From NCBI RefSeq assembly GCF_002979865.1, contig NZ_PCPZ01000001.1, positions 372,001 through 436,000 on the forward strand: 64,000 bases of DNA, read 5' to 3'. Made by a program: the position numbers and the translations under genes. Source of the stretch: Arthrobacter sp. MYb214 (GTDB taxonomy: Bacteria > Actinomycetota > Actinomycetes > Actinomycetales > Micrococcaceae). Below are positions 42,927-51,790 of this stretch, one piece after another; within the stretch, counting starts at the first letter, position 1; each line of letters starts with the position of its first letter. The notes beneath the pieces are model-generated. The model did not search any database and was not told the DNA's origin. It was given only the letters and a program-made list of their open reading frames with translations.

Positions 42927-43129
42927 AGGAATCATCATCAGGTCTCGGGCAGGCAGTGAAATACAAACCAGCCCACCGCCCCAAAGGCGGACTGTGCAGG
43001 ATGAAGATAGCTTCTACGAAGCTGCTTAGGCCGGCGGCGCTGGCCGCGCAATTTCATGCAGGCTCTTTGACGCAGTTGAAAATACTGGGCGTGGTCTTTG
43101 AGCCCCATAGCAGACAGGCAAAAGAGTGA
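42927..43129. other. 203-bp unassigned island between two terminators
   Basis: No ORF here has coding character. Small hairpins occur (CCGCCCC-AAA-GGCGG, AGCTTC-TAC-GAAGCT). It is part of a 358-bp gene-free stretch and could hold a small RNA, but no clear promoter is seen. Confidence 0.3.
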
Positions 43130-43172
43130 GGGCTGGGTTTGATAACCATCGGTCATCAAACCCAGCCCTCAA
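43130..43172 (-). terminator. rbpA-side terminator
   Basis: Perfect 16-bp arms (GAGGGCTGGGTTTGAT at 43130-43145 and complement at 43157-43172) with an 11-base loop, 52 bases past the rbpA stop. Confidence 0.75.
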
Positions 43173-43223
43173 CCAAGCCCCTACGGCCATGCTAAGGCAG
43201 CATGGAACCGTGCGTGGGGGAGA

Positions 43224-43571
43224 TTAGGCAGTTTCCCCGCGAGCAGCGCGCAGCTGCTGGAGGCGGTCTGCCAGAGTCTTTTCCAGTTCTTCTTCGGAAC
43301 GGCGCTCAAGAAGCATGTCCCAGTGGGTACGGACAGGCTTTTCATTGCCCGGTTCTTCGGCCTTGGCTTCGCCGTGGACGAGCTTGGCTTCCTTACCGGT
43401 CTTGGTGTGCCAGGTTGCTGGAATTTCAGCTTCGGCAGCAAAGACGACGAAGACGGTCTCGCCCTCTTCGGTACGGTATTCCACACGCTGACGGGCAGCC
43501 GGCTCCACACCTGCCTCAGATTCCATGCTCTGTGCACCCAGGCGCATGCCTCGTAGGCTGCGATCGCTCAT
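43224..43571 (-). CDS. rbpA: RNA polymerase-binding protein RbpA
   Basis: 115 residues. Actinobacterial RbpA pattern: an N-terminal disordered region (SDRSLRGMRLGAQSME), a core barrel (RVEYRTEEGETVFVVFAAEAEIPATW), and a sigma-interaction segment (VRTHWDMLLERRSEEELEKTLADRL). The zinc Cys residues of some RbpA are absent, as in many relatives. It stabilises the sigma-A holoenzyme and open complex. The start has GGAGGG upstream. It is monocistronic. Confidence 0.92.
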   Translation of the reverse strand: MSDRSLRGMRLGAQSMESEAGVEPAARQRVEYRTEEGETVFVVFAAEAEIPATWHTKTGKEAKLVHGEAKAEEPGNEKPVRTHWDMLLERRSEEELEKTLADRLQQLRAARGETA

Positions 43572-43688
43572 GTTTTCCCTCCGCGATGATTGAAGAATTC
43601 GCTACACGTACCAACGTTTGGCACTCGGAAATAATTCCCTCCGACTAGAGGTGAAGATAATTCTTGGTGCCAAAACATCCATTATACG

Positions 43689-43729
43689 CGTCTGCGGCGA
43701 GGTGCATTGTATGCACCTCGCCGCAGACG
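43689..43729 (-). terminator. Terminator after the SPFH gene
   Basis: Nineteen-base arms (starting CGTCTGCGGCGAGG) close on a 3-base TGT loop, 27 bases past the SPFH stop on the minus strand. Confidence 0.75.
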
Positions 43730-43755
43730 GCTAATCGGTTCTAAACCAGCTGTTG

Positions 43756-44694
43756 CTACAGGTTGCTACCTGGGGCCGATGGCGATTCCGGAGTGGCAGG
43801 CTTGCTGCCCGATCCGTTGCCGCCCAGCGCTCCGCCGATGCCCTTGAGTGCTTCGGTCAGTTCGCTTGGAATCACCCACAGGGTATTCGAAGTGCCTTCG
43901 GCAAGCTTCGGCAGAGTCTGCAGGTACTGGTAGGCGAGCAACTCATGGTCCGGCTTGCCGGCGTGAATTGCATCGAAGACCTTCTGGATGGCCTGGGACT
44001 CGCCGTCAGCGCGCAAGATTGCGGCCTGTGCATCGCCCTCGGCTTCGAGGATGGAAGCCTGGCGTGCGCCTTCGGCAGTAAGGATGGAGGACTGCTTGGT
44101 GCCCTCAGCGGTCAGGATGGCAGCACGGCGGTCACGCTCGGCGCGCATCTGCTTCTCCATCGAGTCCTGGATGGACAGCGGTGGATCGATAGCCTTCAGC
44201 TCGACACGGGAAACACGGATGCCCCACTTGCCGGTTGCCTCGTCAAGGACACCACGCAGCTGGCCGTTGATCTGGTCGCGGCTAGTCAGGGCCTCTTCCA
44301 GATTCAGGCCACCGACGACATTACGAAGCGTAGTGGTGGTCAGCTGTTCTACGGCCTGGATGTAGTTAGCGATTTCATACGTCGCGGCACGCGGCTCGGT
44401 GATCTGGAAGTAGACCACGGTATCAATCGAAACTACCAAGTTGTCCTCGGTAATAACTGGCTGCGGCGGGAAGGAAACAACTTGTTCACGCAGGTCCAGC
44501 AGCGGCAGCAAGCGATCCACAAAGGGGATCAGGATTGTCAGACCGGGATTTAGGGTTCGGTTGTACTTGCCGAGGCGCTCAACGATGCCAGCACGTGCCT
44601 GCGGCACGATGCGCACGCTGCGCAGTAGGACGACAATCACGAAGATTGCCAGAACGACAAGCACAATAGTCAAGCCAAAACCATCTGAATTCAT
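43756..44694 (-). CDS. SPFH/band-7 (stomatin-like) membrane protein
   Basis: 312 residues. One N-terminal membrane helix (FGLTIVLVVLAIFVIVVLL) is followed by the band-7 core (VPQARAGIVERLGKYNRTLNPGLTILIPFVD to VSRVELKAIDPP). A helical, Ala/Glu-rich coiled coil (RRAAILTAEGTKQSSILTAEG repeats) and a Gly/Ser/Pro tail follow. These scaffold lipid domains or regulate membrane proteases. It is paired with the NfeD gene 55 bases upstream on the same strand, the classical stomatin operon partner. Confidence 0.9.
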   Translation of the reverse strand: MNSDGFGLTIVLVVLAIFVIVVLLRSVRIVPQARAGIVERLGKYNRTLNPGLTILIPFVDRLLPLLDLREQVVSFPPQPVITEDNLVVSIDTVVYFQITEPRAATYEIANYIQAVEQLTTTTLRNVVGGLNLEEALTSRDQINGQLRGVLDEATGKWGIRVSRVELKAIDPPLSIQDSMEKQMRAERDRRAAILTAEGTKQSSILTAEGARQASILEAEGDAQAAILRADGESQAIQKVFDAIHAGKPDHELLAYQYLQTLPKLAEGTSNTLWVIPSELTEALKGIGGALGGNGSGSKPATPESPSAPGSNL

Positions 44695-44749
44695 GGTTCG
44701 TACTCTCTTTCCTTGTGCAGTAGTGATGAATTTGGGGGCGTCAGGCTAG

Positions 44750-45235
44750 CTAGCCGTTAGCAGGGTCAGGGGACTTCGCGGTGAGGTATGCAGTTGCCCC
44801 GTCGATACGTGAAACCACGGCATAGGTGCCGGGATTCATGGTCGGAACGCTGGATTCAGCACGGGCGGTCCAGATCTCTCCACGGATCTTGGCCGAACCC
44901 GACATGCGCGAGGTCGGCTCGAGAATAAGTGCATCCGCACCGATTAATCGCTCGATATTGGTGCGGAAGCCCTCGGGTGATTTCCGTAAATGTTTGACGG
45001 CAATAGGTCGAACCAGGAAGATCATCAACAATGAAATGACGCAGAATACAAGGACCTGCAACCACATGGGTCCACTGAGCAGTGCGACCGCTACACCACC
45101 AAGGGCACCTACGCCGAGCATGATGAAGTAGAGATCAAGAGAAAGCATCTCGATGATCGCCAGCAGCAAGAACAGTGCCAGCCAGATCACCCAAGCGTTG
45201 CTGATGATCCATTCGGCTGTTGTCATGGCATTCAC
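44750..45235 (-). CDS. NfeD-family membrane protein
   Basis: 161 residues: about three membrane helices (WIISNAWVIWLALFLLLAIIEML, YFIMLGVGALGGVAVALL, VLVFCVISLLMIFLV) then a C-terminal OB fold (LIGADALILEPTSRMSGSAKIRGEIWTARAES). It is the short form of NfeD without the ClpP-like protease domain. It acts with stomatin-type proteins; the downstream SPFH gene is the expected partner. The start is ATG 45235. Confidence 0.9.
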   Translation of the reverse strand: MNAMTTAEWIISNAWVIWLALFLLLAIIEMLSLDLYFIMLGVGALGGVAVALLSGPMWLQVLVFCVISLLMIFLVRPIAVKHLRKSPEGFRTNIERLIGADALILEPTSRMSGSAKIRGEIWTARAESSVPTMNPGTYAVVSRIDGATAYLTAKSPDPANG

Positions 45236-45330
45236 CTAAATTCTGTTAGGACATTGACCAGTCGTAACTGGTCTTTCCTACATTCTGCCGTAGAAGGCAG
45301 ATAAAAGGTGTAGTCATTTTGGGGTATCTT

Positions 45331-46182
45331 CTAGCCCTGCGTGACGAATGCGTGTACTCCAAAGGAAGCTGTTACAGGCTGGGAACCCAACGCCAGCGTC
45401 TGCTGATGAAGAATTTCAGGGGAGAGGTGGTGCCCGGACGGACCCATGAATGCAAGGTTATAGAGATCGTCCGCATTCAGGTTCATCCGATATGTCAGAT
45501 TCTTGGATCCGCGATGATTAAGGCCTTCAGCCGCAAATTTTTCCACCAAGGCGGCTTGCTTGCCCTGTCCTACGGTGAGCATGCCCAGCGGGTCGACGAC
45601 TTCGTTGAGATGATCTGGTTCGCCGGTCACGACAATGCATAATCCACCAGTACGCAGTACACGTTGGAACTCTGCCGGGTTATGCGGTGCGAAGCAGTTG
45701 ATCACCACATCGCGTGATCGGTCGGCAGTAGGCAATTTGCGCCAGACATCCCAGACCACAGCGAGCGTGCTTGGAACCTTCGCGGCACGACGCATGGCAA
45801 AGCGGGAGATGTCCAGAGCCAAAGCATCAAGTTCAGCAGCAGGAGAGTTCTCTAGAATCTTCCCCAGGTAGTAGCCGGTACCTGCGCCCGCATCCAGCAC
45901 GTCAAGCGAATGTCCGTCGTGATGATCATTGATCAGCTCGGACAGCGCGCGCGCCAGAGGCTCATAATGTCCCTTTGACTGGAAAGCATCGCGGGCTTGG
46001 ACCATGGCCGAGGTGTCTTCGAGGAAGTTCGTTCCTCTGCCAGTAAGGAAGTTGAAGTAACCCTGTTTGGCAGCATCAAAACGATGCCCGGCTTCGCAAC
46101 TCAGGGTTCTATCCCGAGATTCCTCGAAGCCAAGGGGTTGCTCGCAGACCGGGCAAGTAACGTTCGTGGTGCCGGAGAACAT
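45331..46182 (-). CDS. RlmA-type 23S rRNA methyltransferase (putative)
   Basis: 283 residues. An N-terminal zinc finger (CPVCEQPL, then SCEAGHRFD) precedes a SAM-binding domain with VLDAGAGTGYYLGKIL. This is the RlmA/TlrB arrangement, which methylates a guanine near helix 35 of 23S rRNA; TlrB-type enzymes give tylosin resistance. Whether this is the housekeeping or resistance form cannot be told. The start ATG shares its first base with the last base of the def stop codon (1-nt overlap), indicating coupled translation of zapE, def and this gene. Confidence 0.85.
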   Translation of the reverse strand: MFSGTTNVTCPVCEQPLGFEESRDRTLSCEAGHRFDAAKQGYFNFLTGRGTNFLEDTSAMVQARDAFQSKGHYEPLARALSELINDHHDGHSLDVLDAGAGTGYYLGKILENSPAAELDALALDISRFAMRRAAKVPSTLAVVWDVWRKLPTADRSRDVVINCFAPHNPAEFQRVLRTGGLCIVVTGEPDHLNEVVDPLGMLTVGQGKQAALVEKFAAEGLNHRGSKNLTYRMNLNADDLYNLAFMGPSGHHLSPEILHQQTLALGSQPVTASFGVHAFVTQG

Positions 46183-46823
46183 TAGAATTTCAGAACCTCT
46201 TGTGCCGTTGCAACGTCCATGCTTTCATGGCGCCACAGTTCGGATTCGTTAATCAAGGAGCGGGTAAGTGCTTTGTCGATATAGACAGTGCCCGACAGAT
46301 GATCAGTTTCGTGCTGGACAATGCGGGCCTGCCAACCGGAGAAGCTTCGAGTTATTTCCTGGCCGTCCCGATCTTTATAAGTGGCGGTGATATCGGCGGC
46401 CCGGCTCACTACGCCTTGGAATCCTTCGAAAGACAGGCAACCTTCGTAGAAGACTGCCGCGCGCTCTGTTGATGCCGTATATACGGGGTTGAAGATCTCG
46501 AAGTACTCCAGCGGCTCACGCTCTCTGTGCGAGGCAGCTTCCTCCGGAATGGGATAGAGATCTTCGAGCACGGCAATCTGCAGGGGGATACCCACCTGAG
46601 GAGCGGCGAGTCCTACGCCAGGGGCGTCGTACATGGTCTGGCGCATTGCTTCAAGGAGTTCTTCGAGCAGTTCCTGCGGAAGCTGCTGCTCGTAGGCCAC
46701 CGCCTGCTGGCGGAGAACGGGATGTCCCAGCTGGACAATAGGCAGTATGAGGTTCTCATCTGCAGTCTCCAGGACTTCTCGAACTATATTCTCGATGTCC
46801 TGTGCGGTGTACTCGGTGTTCAT
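46182..46823 (-). CDS. def: Peptide deformylase
   Basis: 213 residues. All three motifs are present: GVGLAAPQVGIPL, EGCLSFEG (metal Cys) and QHETDHLSG (HExxH with catalytic Glu). It removes the N-formyl group from new proteins. ATG 46823 is preferred over the TTG at 46829; it overlaps the zapE stop (ATGA). The N-terminal extension of about 20 residues before the conserved fold is common in actinobacterial Def. Confidence 0.93.
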   Translation of the reverse strand: MNTEYTAQDIENIVREVLETADENLILPIVQLGHPVLRQQAVAYEQQLPQELLEELLEAMRQTMYDAPGVGLAAPQVGIPLQIAVLEDLYPIPEEAASHREREPLEYFEIFNPVYTASTERAAVFYEGCLSFEGFQGVVSRAADITATYKDRDGQEITRSFSGWQARIVQHETDHLSGTVYIDKALTRSLINESELWRHESMDVATAQEVLKF

Positions 46824-47872
46824 CGGCAAGCGCTAGTCCGTTCGTATTCGTTGAGCTGAAGTTGAGCCAGGCGCGAGGTGAGTCGGGCCTTTTCAGTGTC
46901 ATGCAGCATGTGTCCAAGATTGCCCAGATTGTCTGCGGCGTACAGATGGACTTCCACGTTCTTGTCGTAGAAGATATCGATAAGATTCGCCAGTCGGCGT
47001 TCCTCATCCATTGGCATGGTGGCACTAGCTGGGATGCAGGTTACATGCCAGCGCGAATACCGGCTTGCCAAATCCAGATAGTCGGCAGTGTTGCGGCGAG
47101 TTCGGCAGATCTGATCGAAGCTGATCCAGATCTCATCCGCATTCACGTGGACTGGCCCGATTTCGTCGTAGCCGATCTGGATCATCGTATCGTGGACCGG
47201 CAGTTCTCCTGGTGCTTCGAAGAGATTAAGCGTGCCTCTCCGATACCCGTCCAAGACCTGCTCGGGATCGGCGGCGAGCTGTCGGTAGTCCACCGAATGA
47301 TCCAGTGAGAATACAGTGAAGTCCCGTTGGATCCGGTCAATAATTGGCTGAACCAGGTGATGGAAAGTGTCATCGTCAAGCAGCTTCTCCGGCCCGTAGT
47401 TCGACGTAGTGACCAGCTGGATCTCGTGTTCCGTGCAATGCCGAATGAGCTTGGCCATGAACATCGCGTCGCCAGGTTCGGTGCAATGGAACTCATCGAA
47501 GACCAGCAACTGCAGTCCAGCGAGCTCGCGCTCAAGCCCTTGCGAGAAAATCGCGCCCAGCGGCTGGCCCGGGACACGGTTGACCGGGGAATTTACGCGC
47601 TGGAAGAACTCGTGGAAATGGAAGCGCGCTGTCGTGGTTTCAGGCAGCACCGAGACCAAGGTATTGATGATGAGGGTTTTGCCTCGACCAGGAGGGCCAT
47701 AAATGTAGACGCCAGGGTGCTTTGCCGTCATCGTCGTACGCAAAGTACGTCCTAGAAGGTCGATCAGATCACTCTGAACCGGGTCAACTTCGATACCTTG
47801 CAGCTTGAGAGCTTCGCGGATCTGAAGAGCGTACTTATTCCCGTGGGGAATGCGTAGCAACGGATTAGCCAT
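46820..47872 (-). CDS. zapE: ZapE/AFG1-like ATPase
   Basis: 350 residues. Walker A is GPPGRGKT, Walker B LLVFDEFH; TSNYGPEKLL and the C-terminal WISFDQICRTRRNTADYLDLA match AFG1/ZapE. In proteobacteria ZapE affects Z-ring constriction; in mitochondria AFG1 helps protein quality control. The start is uncertain: ATG 47872 fits the family but has a poor ribosome site, and ATG 47932 (AAGCTGGA upstream) would add 20 residues. It heads the overlapping zapE-def-methyltransferase unit. Confidence 0.85.
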   Translation of the reverse strand: MANPLLRIPHGNKYALQIREALKLQGIEVDPVQSDLIDLLGRTLRTTMTAKHPGVYIYGPPGRGKTLIINTLVSVLPETTTARFHFHEFFQRVNSPVNRVPGQPLGAIFSQGLERELAGLQLLVFDEFHCTEPGDAMFMAKLIRHCTEHEIQLVTTSNYGPEKLLDDDTFHHLVQPIIDRIQRDFTVFSLDHSVDYRQLAADPEQVLDGYRRGTLNLFEAPGELPVHDTMIQIGYDEIGPVHVNADEIWISFDQICRTRRNTADYLDLASRYSRWHVTCIPASATMPMDEERRLANLIDIFYDKNVEVHLYAADNLGNLGHMLHDTEKARLTSRLAQLQLNEYERTSACR

Positions 47873-48190
47873 ATCTAAATTTTGCCACTGAGCGCAGACG
47901 CGGCCAATCTTCTGTGATGCAATCGCCACCATTCCAGCTTGCAGGGATGCCTTGCGGTGCCGAGGCGACGTTAAAGTGCCTAGTCAAGAAGCCTTCGATT
48001 TATTTCGAAACGGATGATTTAAATAGGGGAGTGTTCCCAAAGATGGCTACGAGCCTGTTTAGTCTTGTGAATTTTGAGCATACCTATCGCTTTATCTTGA
48101 TCCGTGGCCATAATGGACACACCCACAGAGCTGGGTTGAAGCAGTTGAATCGAACCAGGGCGGGCGAAATGCGGAGAGGGAGCGCGTGAG
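47873..48190. other. 318-bp divergent intergenic region
   Basis: The region between zapE and the ArsR-type gene is A/T-richer in its centre (about 47990-48110). It holds likely -10 elements for both directions, for example CATAAT near 48110 on the plus strand. The ORF that spans it has no coding character. Confidence 0.3.
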
Positions 48191-48553
48191 ATGACCAGCG
48201 AATTCATTGTCCCAACGGCTGAAGACGAGATCGTCTCCAGCGATCTTTTGGACATGTCGGCAACGGTACTCAAAACCTTGTCGGATCCGGCAAGGCTCCA
48301 GATGCTCTGGGCGCTGTCCATGGACGATCTTTCCCTGTCCGATTTGGCTCAGTTGATCGGCGTTAGTCCAACGGTTGCCGGCCAATTGCTATCCAAGCTG
48401 CGAGCAGCCGGTGTATTGCAAACGAGGAAGTCCGGCCGCCATGTCATCTACTCGATGCATGACGAGCGATCGCGCGAGTTCATTCGGCAGACCCTGGACT
48501 TCGCGAGGCACCGGCTGGATTTGCAGGATCAGCGTCAACAAGCTGAGCAGTAA
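48191..48553 (+). CDS. ArsR/SmtB-family winged-helix regulator
   Basis: 120 residues. Winged helix: ATVLKTLSDPARLQMLWALS, LSDLAQLIGVSPTVAGQLLSKLRAAGVL, SGRHVIYSM. There is no cysteine anywhere and the usual C-terminal D-x-H metal motif reads DER, so it may not sense metals by the standard sites. GAGAGGGAG precedes the start. The next gene is an AHSA1-type protein, a pairing seen for non-metal ArsR members, though 172 bases separate them. Confidence 0.85.
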   Translation: MTSEFIVPTAEDEIVSSDLLDMSATVLKTLSDPARLQMLWALSMDDLSLSDLAQLIGVSPTVAGQLLSKLRAAGVLQTRKSGRHVIYSMHDERSREFIRQTLDFARHRLDLQDQRQQAEQ

Positions 48554-48725
48554 GCGGCCTTCGAAATCCGAGGCGTAAATGGACGAATAAGGCTACTTCC
48601 AGCGACATTGCGAATAAGCCGATAATCTACATTATGTAAAGTAATGGAAATCCACGACTCCCCACGCAGGGTCTCACTGCAGCCATTTGTGCTGGCTGCC
48701 CCGTCTATCGAAGCAGGCTCCTTTC

Positions 48726-49193
48726 ATGCCCATCATTCGAAAGTTCGCGGACGCTTCGGCGGGATCTGTGGATCTCAGGTGGTCCTTCGGCGTATCGACC
48801 GACAGGCTTTGGCACGCAATGATTGATCGTCAGGCATTGCCACTCTGGCTGGGAACTCACGTCGCTGGAAGCCTTGGCGTGGGTTCTACTGTGCAGATCG
48901 AGCATGCGGAAAACTACATCTGCGAAAGCCGGATTGAACAGGTCGAGCCAGCATCCGCCCTCGTGATGTCCTGGAAGTTTCCGGAAGAATCTGTGTCGGA
49001 GGTTAGTTTGACTCTGCAGTCGAGCCTCTTCGGAGCTGAACTTGCGCTGAGCCACTCCAAACTCAGCGTTGGCGTCTCGAATTACTTGGCGGGATGGGAA
49101 ACGCATCTCATGTATCTGGAGGCCGTCCTGCTTGGGGCTCCGCGCTCGATGGATCAATTCTGGGACGTTTATCAGGAGGTATTCGAGAACTAG
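48726..49193 (+). CDS. SRPBCC/AHSA1-like ligand-binding protein
   Basis: 155 residues with the START-like helix-grip pattern: a first strand VDLRWSFGVSTDRLWHAM, WLGTHVAGSLGVGSTV, VEPASALVMSWKFPEE and a C-terminal helix GWETHLMYLEAVL. It is probably a hydrophobic-ligand carrier or stress-response co-chaperone-like protein. ATG 48726 is preceded by AGCAGG; the upstream codons to 48687 look non-coding. Pairing with the ArsR gene suggests co-regulation. Confidence 0.7.
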   Translation: MPIIRKFADASAGSVDLRWSFGVSTDRLWHAMIDRQALPLWLGTHVAGSLGVGSTVQIEHAENYICESRIEQVEPASALVMSWKFPEESVSEVSLTLQSSLFGAELALSHSKLSVGVSNYLAGWETHLMYLEAVLLGAPRSMDQFWDVYQEVFEN

Positions 49194-49248
49194 GGCGCTT
49201 TCCTCTTGCCACTCCCCTCGATGTTATTCCAAACGATGATCGATCCGG

Positions 49249-49836
49249 CTAGAGTACACCGCGCCGGGTCAATGCCGACCTCAAATCCGCAGCGGAAGCA
49301 AAGTGATGTGCGTGGATCCCGAGATCGGTCGCCCCGACAAGTTTCCCGGCGGAATCGTCGGTAAAGAGGATCTGGTTTGCACACAGGTGCAGAGCATTGA
49401 TTACGTGCAGAAATGCTCGTCGGTCTGGCTTCGGATAACCGATTTTTGCTGAATTGAATACTCGGGCGACGTGGGTGGCGATTCCTTGCCGCTTAAGTTC
49501 GATGTCAATGGTGTCGCTGCCGTTCGTGAGAATGGCGGTGGTGATACCTGCACGTTGTAGATCGTCGAGTAGCTGCAGCACATCGCGATCTACAACGGGC
49601 TCTATGCGACCCCATGCGTTGGCGGCTTCCGTGGATCCAATGCTCTTCCCAATCTCCTTGATCCATGTCAAACGAGATATTTTACCTGTAGTGAGTCCTT
49701 CCAGGCGAGCAGGGTCGAAAGCCGCCGCGTTCAAAGTGCCCGATGGCAACCCATATTCCATTTCAACGTCAGCAGTGGCGGCCTCGGGAAAGTTGCGGAT
49801 CACTCCGTCCAAATCGAAAACTACTGCGTGGATCAT
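49249..49836 (-). CDS. HAD-superfamily hydrolase
   Basis: 195 residues. Motif I VFDLDGVIRNFPE, motif II TAILTNGSD, motif III Lys in SAKIGYPKPD, motif IV FTDDSAGKLVGA. The small helical cap domain makes it subclass I, similar to phosphoglycolate-phosphatase or haloacid-dehalogenase-like enzymes. Start ATG 49836 follows CAGGATT; the frame upstream has no coding character. It is convergent with the SRPBCC gene (55 bp gap) and divergent from the next gene. Confidence 0.85.
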   Translation of the reverse strand: MIHAVVFDLDGVIRNFPEAATADVEMEYGLPSGTLNAAAFDPARLEGLTTGKISRLTWIKEIGKSIGSTEAANAWGRIEPVVDRDVLQLLDDLQRAGITTAILTNGSDTIDIELKRQGIATHVARVFNSAKIGYPKPDRRAFLHVINALHLCANQILFTDDSAGKLVGATDLGIHAHHFASAADLRSALTRRGVL

Positions 49837-50062
49837 GGGGCAATCCTGCCAGATGCAGGCGCATTGGGGCATCTGGGGCCAAGTGCATGCGGTGCCTTTC
49901 CTGCAGCGAGGGCCTGCCTAGAAATCTAGCAGGTGCTGCGTCAACCGGGAACTCCATGTTCCAGGGCAGGATGTCGGCGGTATCCCGGGAGCCAGATAGG
50001 CTAGTACTTGACCGAGTTCCCGGACTACTCCCCTATCTACCTTCAAGGACAGAAAACACCCT

Positions 50063-50524
50063 ATGTCTCCAAGCGCCCTGTACCGTCTAGTTGCCCGCGC
50101 TGAAGCTGTCACATGGACGATGCTGATCATCGCATTGATTTTGAAGTACGTCGTCAAGGTTGGTGATTGGCCTGTATCCATTGCCGGCTTCATCCACGGC
50201 TTTGTCTTCCTGACTTATGCAACGATGGCTGTGCTCATTGGCATGAATCAGCGCTGGAGGAAGTCGCTGATCATTGGAGCTGCCGCGACCGCCGTCGTCC
50301 CATATCTGACCATTCCTTACGACAAGTGGCTGGAACGCAAGGGAAAGCTGGAAGGTACCTGGCGTACCGAAGCAACCGATCATCCAGATGATCGCAAGTG
50401 GACCGACGCGACGATGCGTTGGCTTGTTGCCCGCCCGGCGCTGACCACGGTCCTGCTATTCGTCGTTATTGCCGGTATCTTCTCGGCCATGCTTTTCATT
50501 GGCCCTCCAGGTGGCGAGCACTAA
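50063..50524 (+). CDS. DUF3817 membrane protein
   Basis: 153 residues, three or four membrane helices (TMLIIALILKYVVKVG, SIAGFIHGFVFLTYATMAVL, SLIIGAAATAVVPYLTI, TVLLFVVIAGIFSAML), matching the DUF3817 pattern YRLVARAEAVTWTML...HGFVFL. Function unknown. The start follows AAGGACAG. It is closed by a bidirectional hairpin facing the next gene. Confidence 0.75.
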   Translation: MSPSALYRLVARAEAVTWTMLIIALILKYVVKVGDWPVSIAGFIHGFVFLTYATMAVLIGMNQRWRKSLIIGAAATAVVPYLTIPYDKWLERKGKLEGTWRTEATDHPDDRKWTDATMRWLVARPALTTVLLFVVIAGIFSAMLFIGPPGGEH

Positions 50525-50591
50525 TCATGGATTCTATGAGGAGCAGGCTGCTTTCGCCTGGGCATCACTGAATGCACTGACTCCTCAATCC

Positions 50592-50638
50592 AATTTGCCT
50601 GGCCCGGTCACTTCCATGTGTTCTTGGCCAGGCAAATT
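50592..50638. terminator. Bidirectional terminator
   Basis: Thirteen-base arms AATTTGCCTGGCC and its complement (50626-50638) lie between convergent genes. Confidence 0.65.
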
Positions 50639-50673
50639 CTGTTTAATCCGGACATAGCAGGGTAAGGCTCGAA

Positions 50674-51642
50674 CTACTTGGTGGTGCGTTGCTTCGGTGC
50701 GTAGTGAACCATCACCAACATTCCAATTAGCTCTACCAAGGTCTGGCTAACGACCACGGCAGAAGCTAATTCCAGCTCCGCGGGCAAAGCCAGGGCCAGG
50801 GGAAGCACCACCAGAGAATTGCGTGTGACGCCGCTGAAAGTAACTGCCCGCCGCGAGGCGGTGGGCAGCTTGAAGAGTTTCCCCGCGGAGTATCCAAGGA
50901 CATTCATGATGCAGATAAACAGGGCGAAAACCATAATGGCCAGCCCTAATTGACCCAGGCTTGCGCTCACCGTGAAGATCTGCGAGCCCACCACGCTAAA
51001 TAGCGTTCCCATCATCAACGGAACCATTAGATAGTCGGCCCAATCCCCGATGGGCTCTGCCCAGGTAAATCGTTTGGCGAGTGCCTGGGTGAGTGCTGCT
51101 GCCAGCAGTGGGAGCACGATCAGTCCCAGCAGTGCCCCCAGGAAAGGAGCTGGCACGATCACGTCGATCGCCGAGGGTCCAGCAAATATATAGAGGTATG
51201 CCGGCACGAGCAGCATCTGCAAGATCAACAAGAGCGGTGTGGCCGCCAGCAACCGTTGGCTGTCTCCCCCGGCTAAGCCGGTAAAGACGATAACGTAGTC
51301 GATGCAGGGCGCTAGCAAGACCAGCAGCACGCCGAAGAGCAGTGCCTGGTCCCCCGCCACTATTCGCGATAGCCCGAAGGCCACGAGCGGCACCACGGCA
51401 AAGTTGACCGCGCACAGTGCACCCATGAAGCGAGTGTCCCGGAAGGCCTCCGGAAAACGGGTCAGCGGCATGCCCAGGAAAGTAGCGTAGAGCAGCAATC
51501 CAAGGAACGGGTTAACCGAGTTCTCGAGACCCTTGCTTGCGGCAGGCAAGGCCAGGCCGAGAACGCAACCGGCAGTGATCGCGGATAAATAGAGGGCGAT
51601 CTGGTGCGTTTGCATCCATGCATTGCCAGGCCAGATCTTCAT
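50674..51642 (-). CDS. BASS/ACR3-type transporter
   Basis: 322 residues, about ten membrane helices, with the bile-acid:sodium symporter/arsenite transporter fold (LLAPCIDYVIVFTGLAGGDS, TFSGVTRNSLVVLPLALALP). ACR3 arsenite exporters have a conserved Cys in the LAPC segment, and Cys is present here in APCID. No arsR/arsC genes adjoin, so arsenite export is plausible but unproven; a bile-acid/pantoate-type substrate is possible. Confidence 0.75.
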   Translation of the reverse strand: MKIWPGNAWMQTHQIALYLSAITAGCVLGLALPAASKGLENSVNPFLGLLLYATFLGMPLTRFPEAFRDTRFMGALCAVNFAVVPLVAFGLSRIVAGDQALLFGVLLVLLAPCIDYVIVFTGLAGGDSQRLLAATPLLLILQMLLVPAYLYIFAGPSAIDVIVPAPFLGALLGLIVLPLLAAALTQALAKRFTWAEPIGDWADYLMVPLMMGTLFSVVGSQIFTVSASLGQLGLAIMVFALFICIMNVLGYSAGKLFKLPTASRRAVTFSGVTRNSLVVLPLALALPAELELASAVVVSQTLVELIGMLVMVHYAPKQRTTK

Positions 51643-51790
51643 AGGACTAATGCTAGAACAATAGCTGCGGCCACCATGGCCGTGAGCTCATTCGGGCGAG
51701 CCTCGACGGCGACCTTCTGTGTCTGAACCGACAACGATCCAGCCAACGCCGAATTACTCACGGACACCGGGGTAAACCTATGATGAGTAC

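Noticed and set aside
42905-43129. 74-codon ORF between mannosyltransferase and rbpA
   Set aside because: It starts inside the 54-bp palindrome, lacks coding signature, and ends within the rbpA terminator region.
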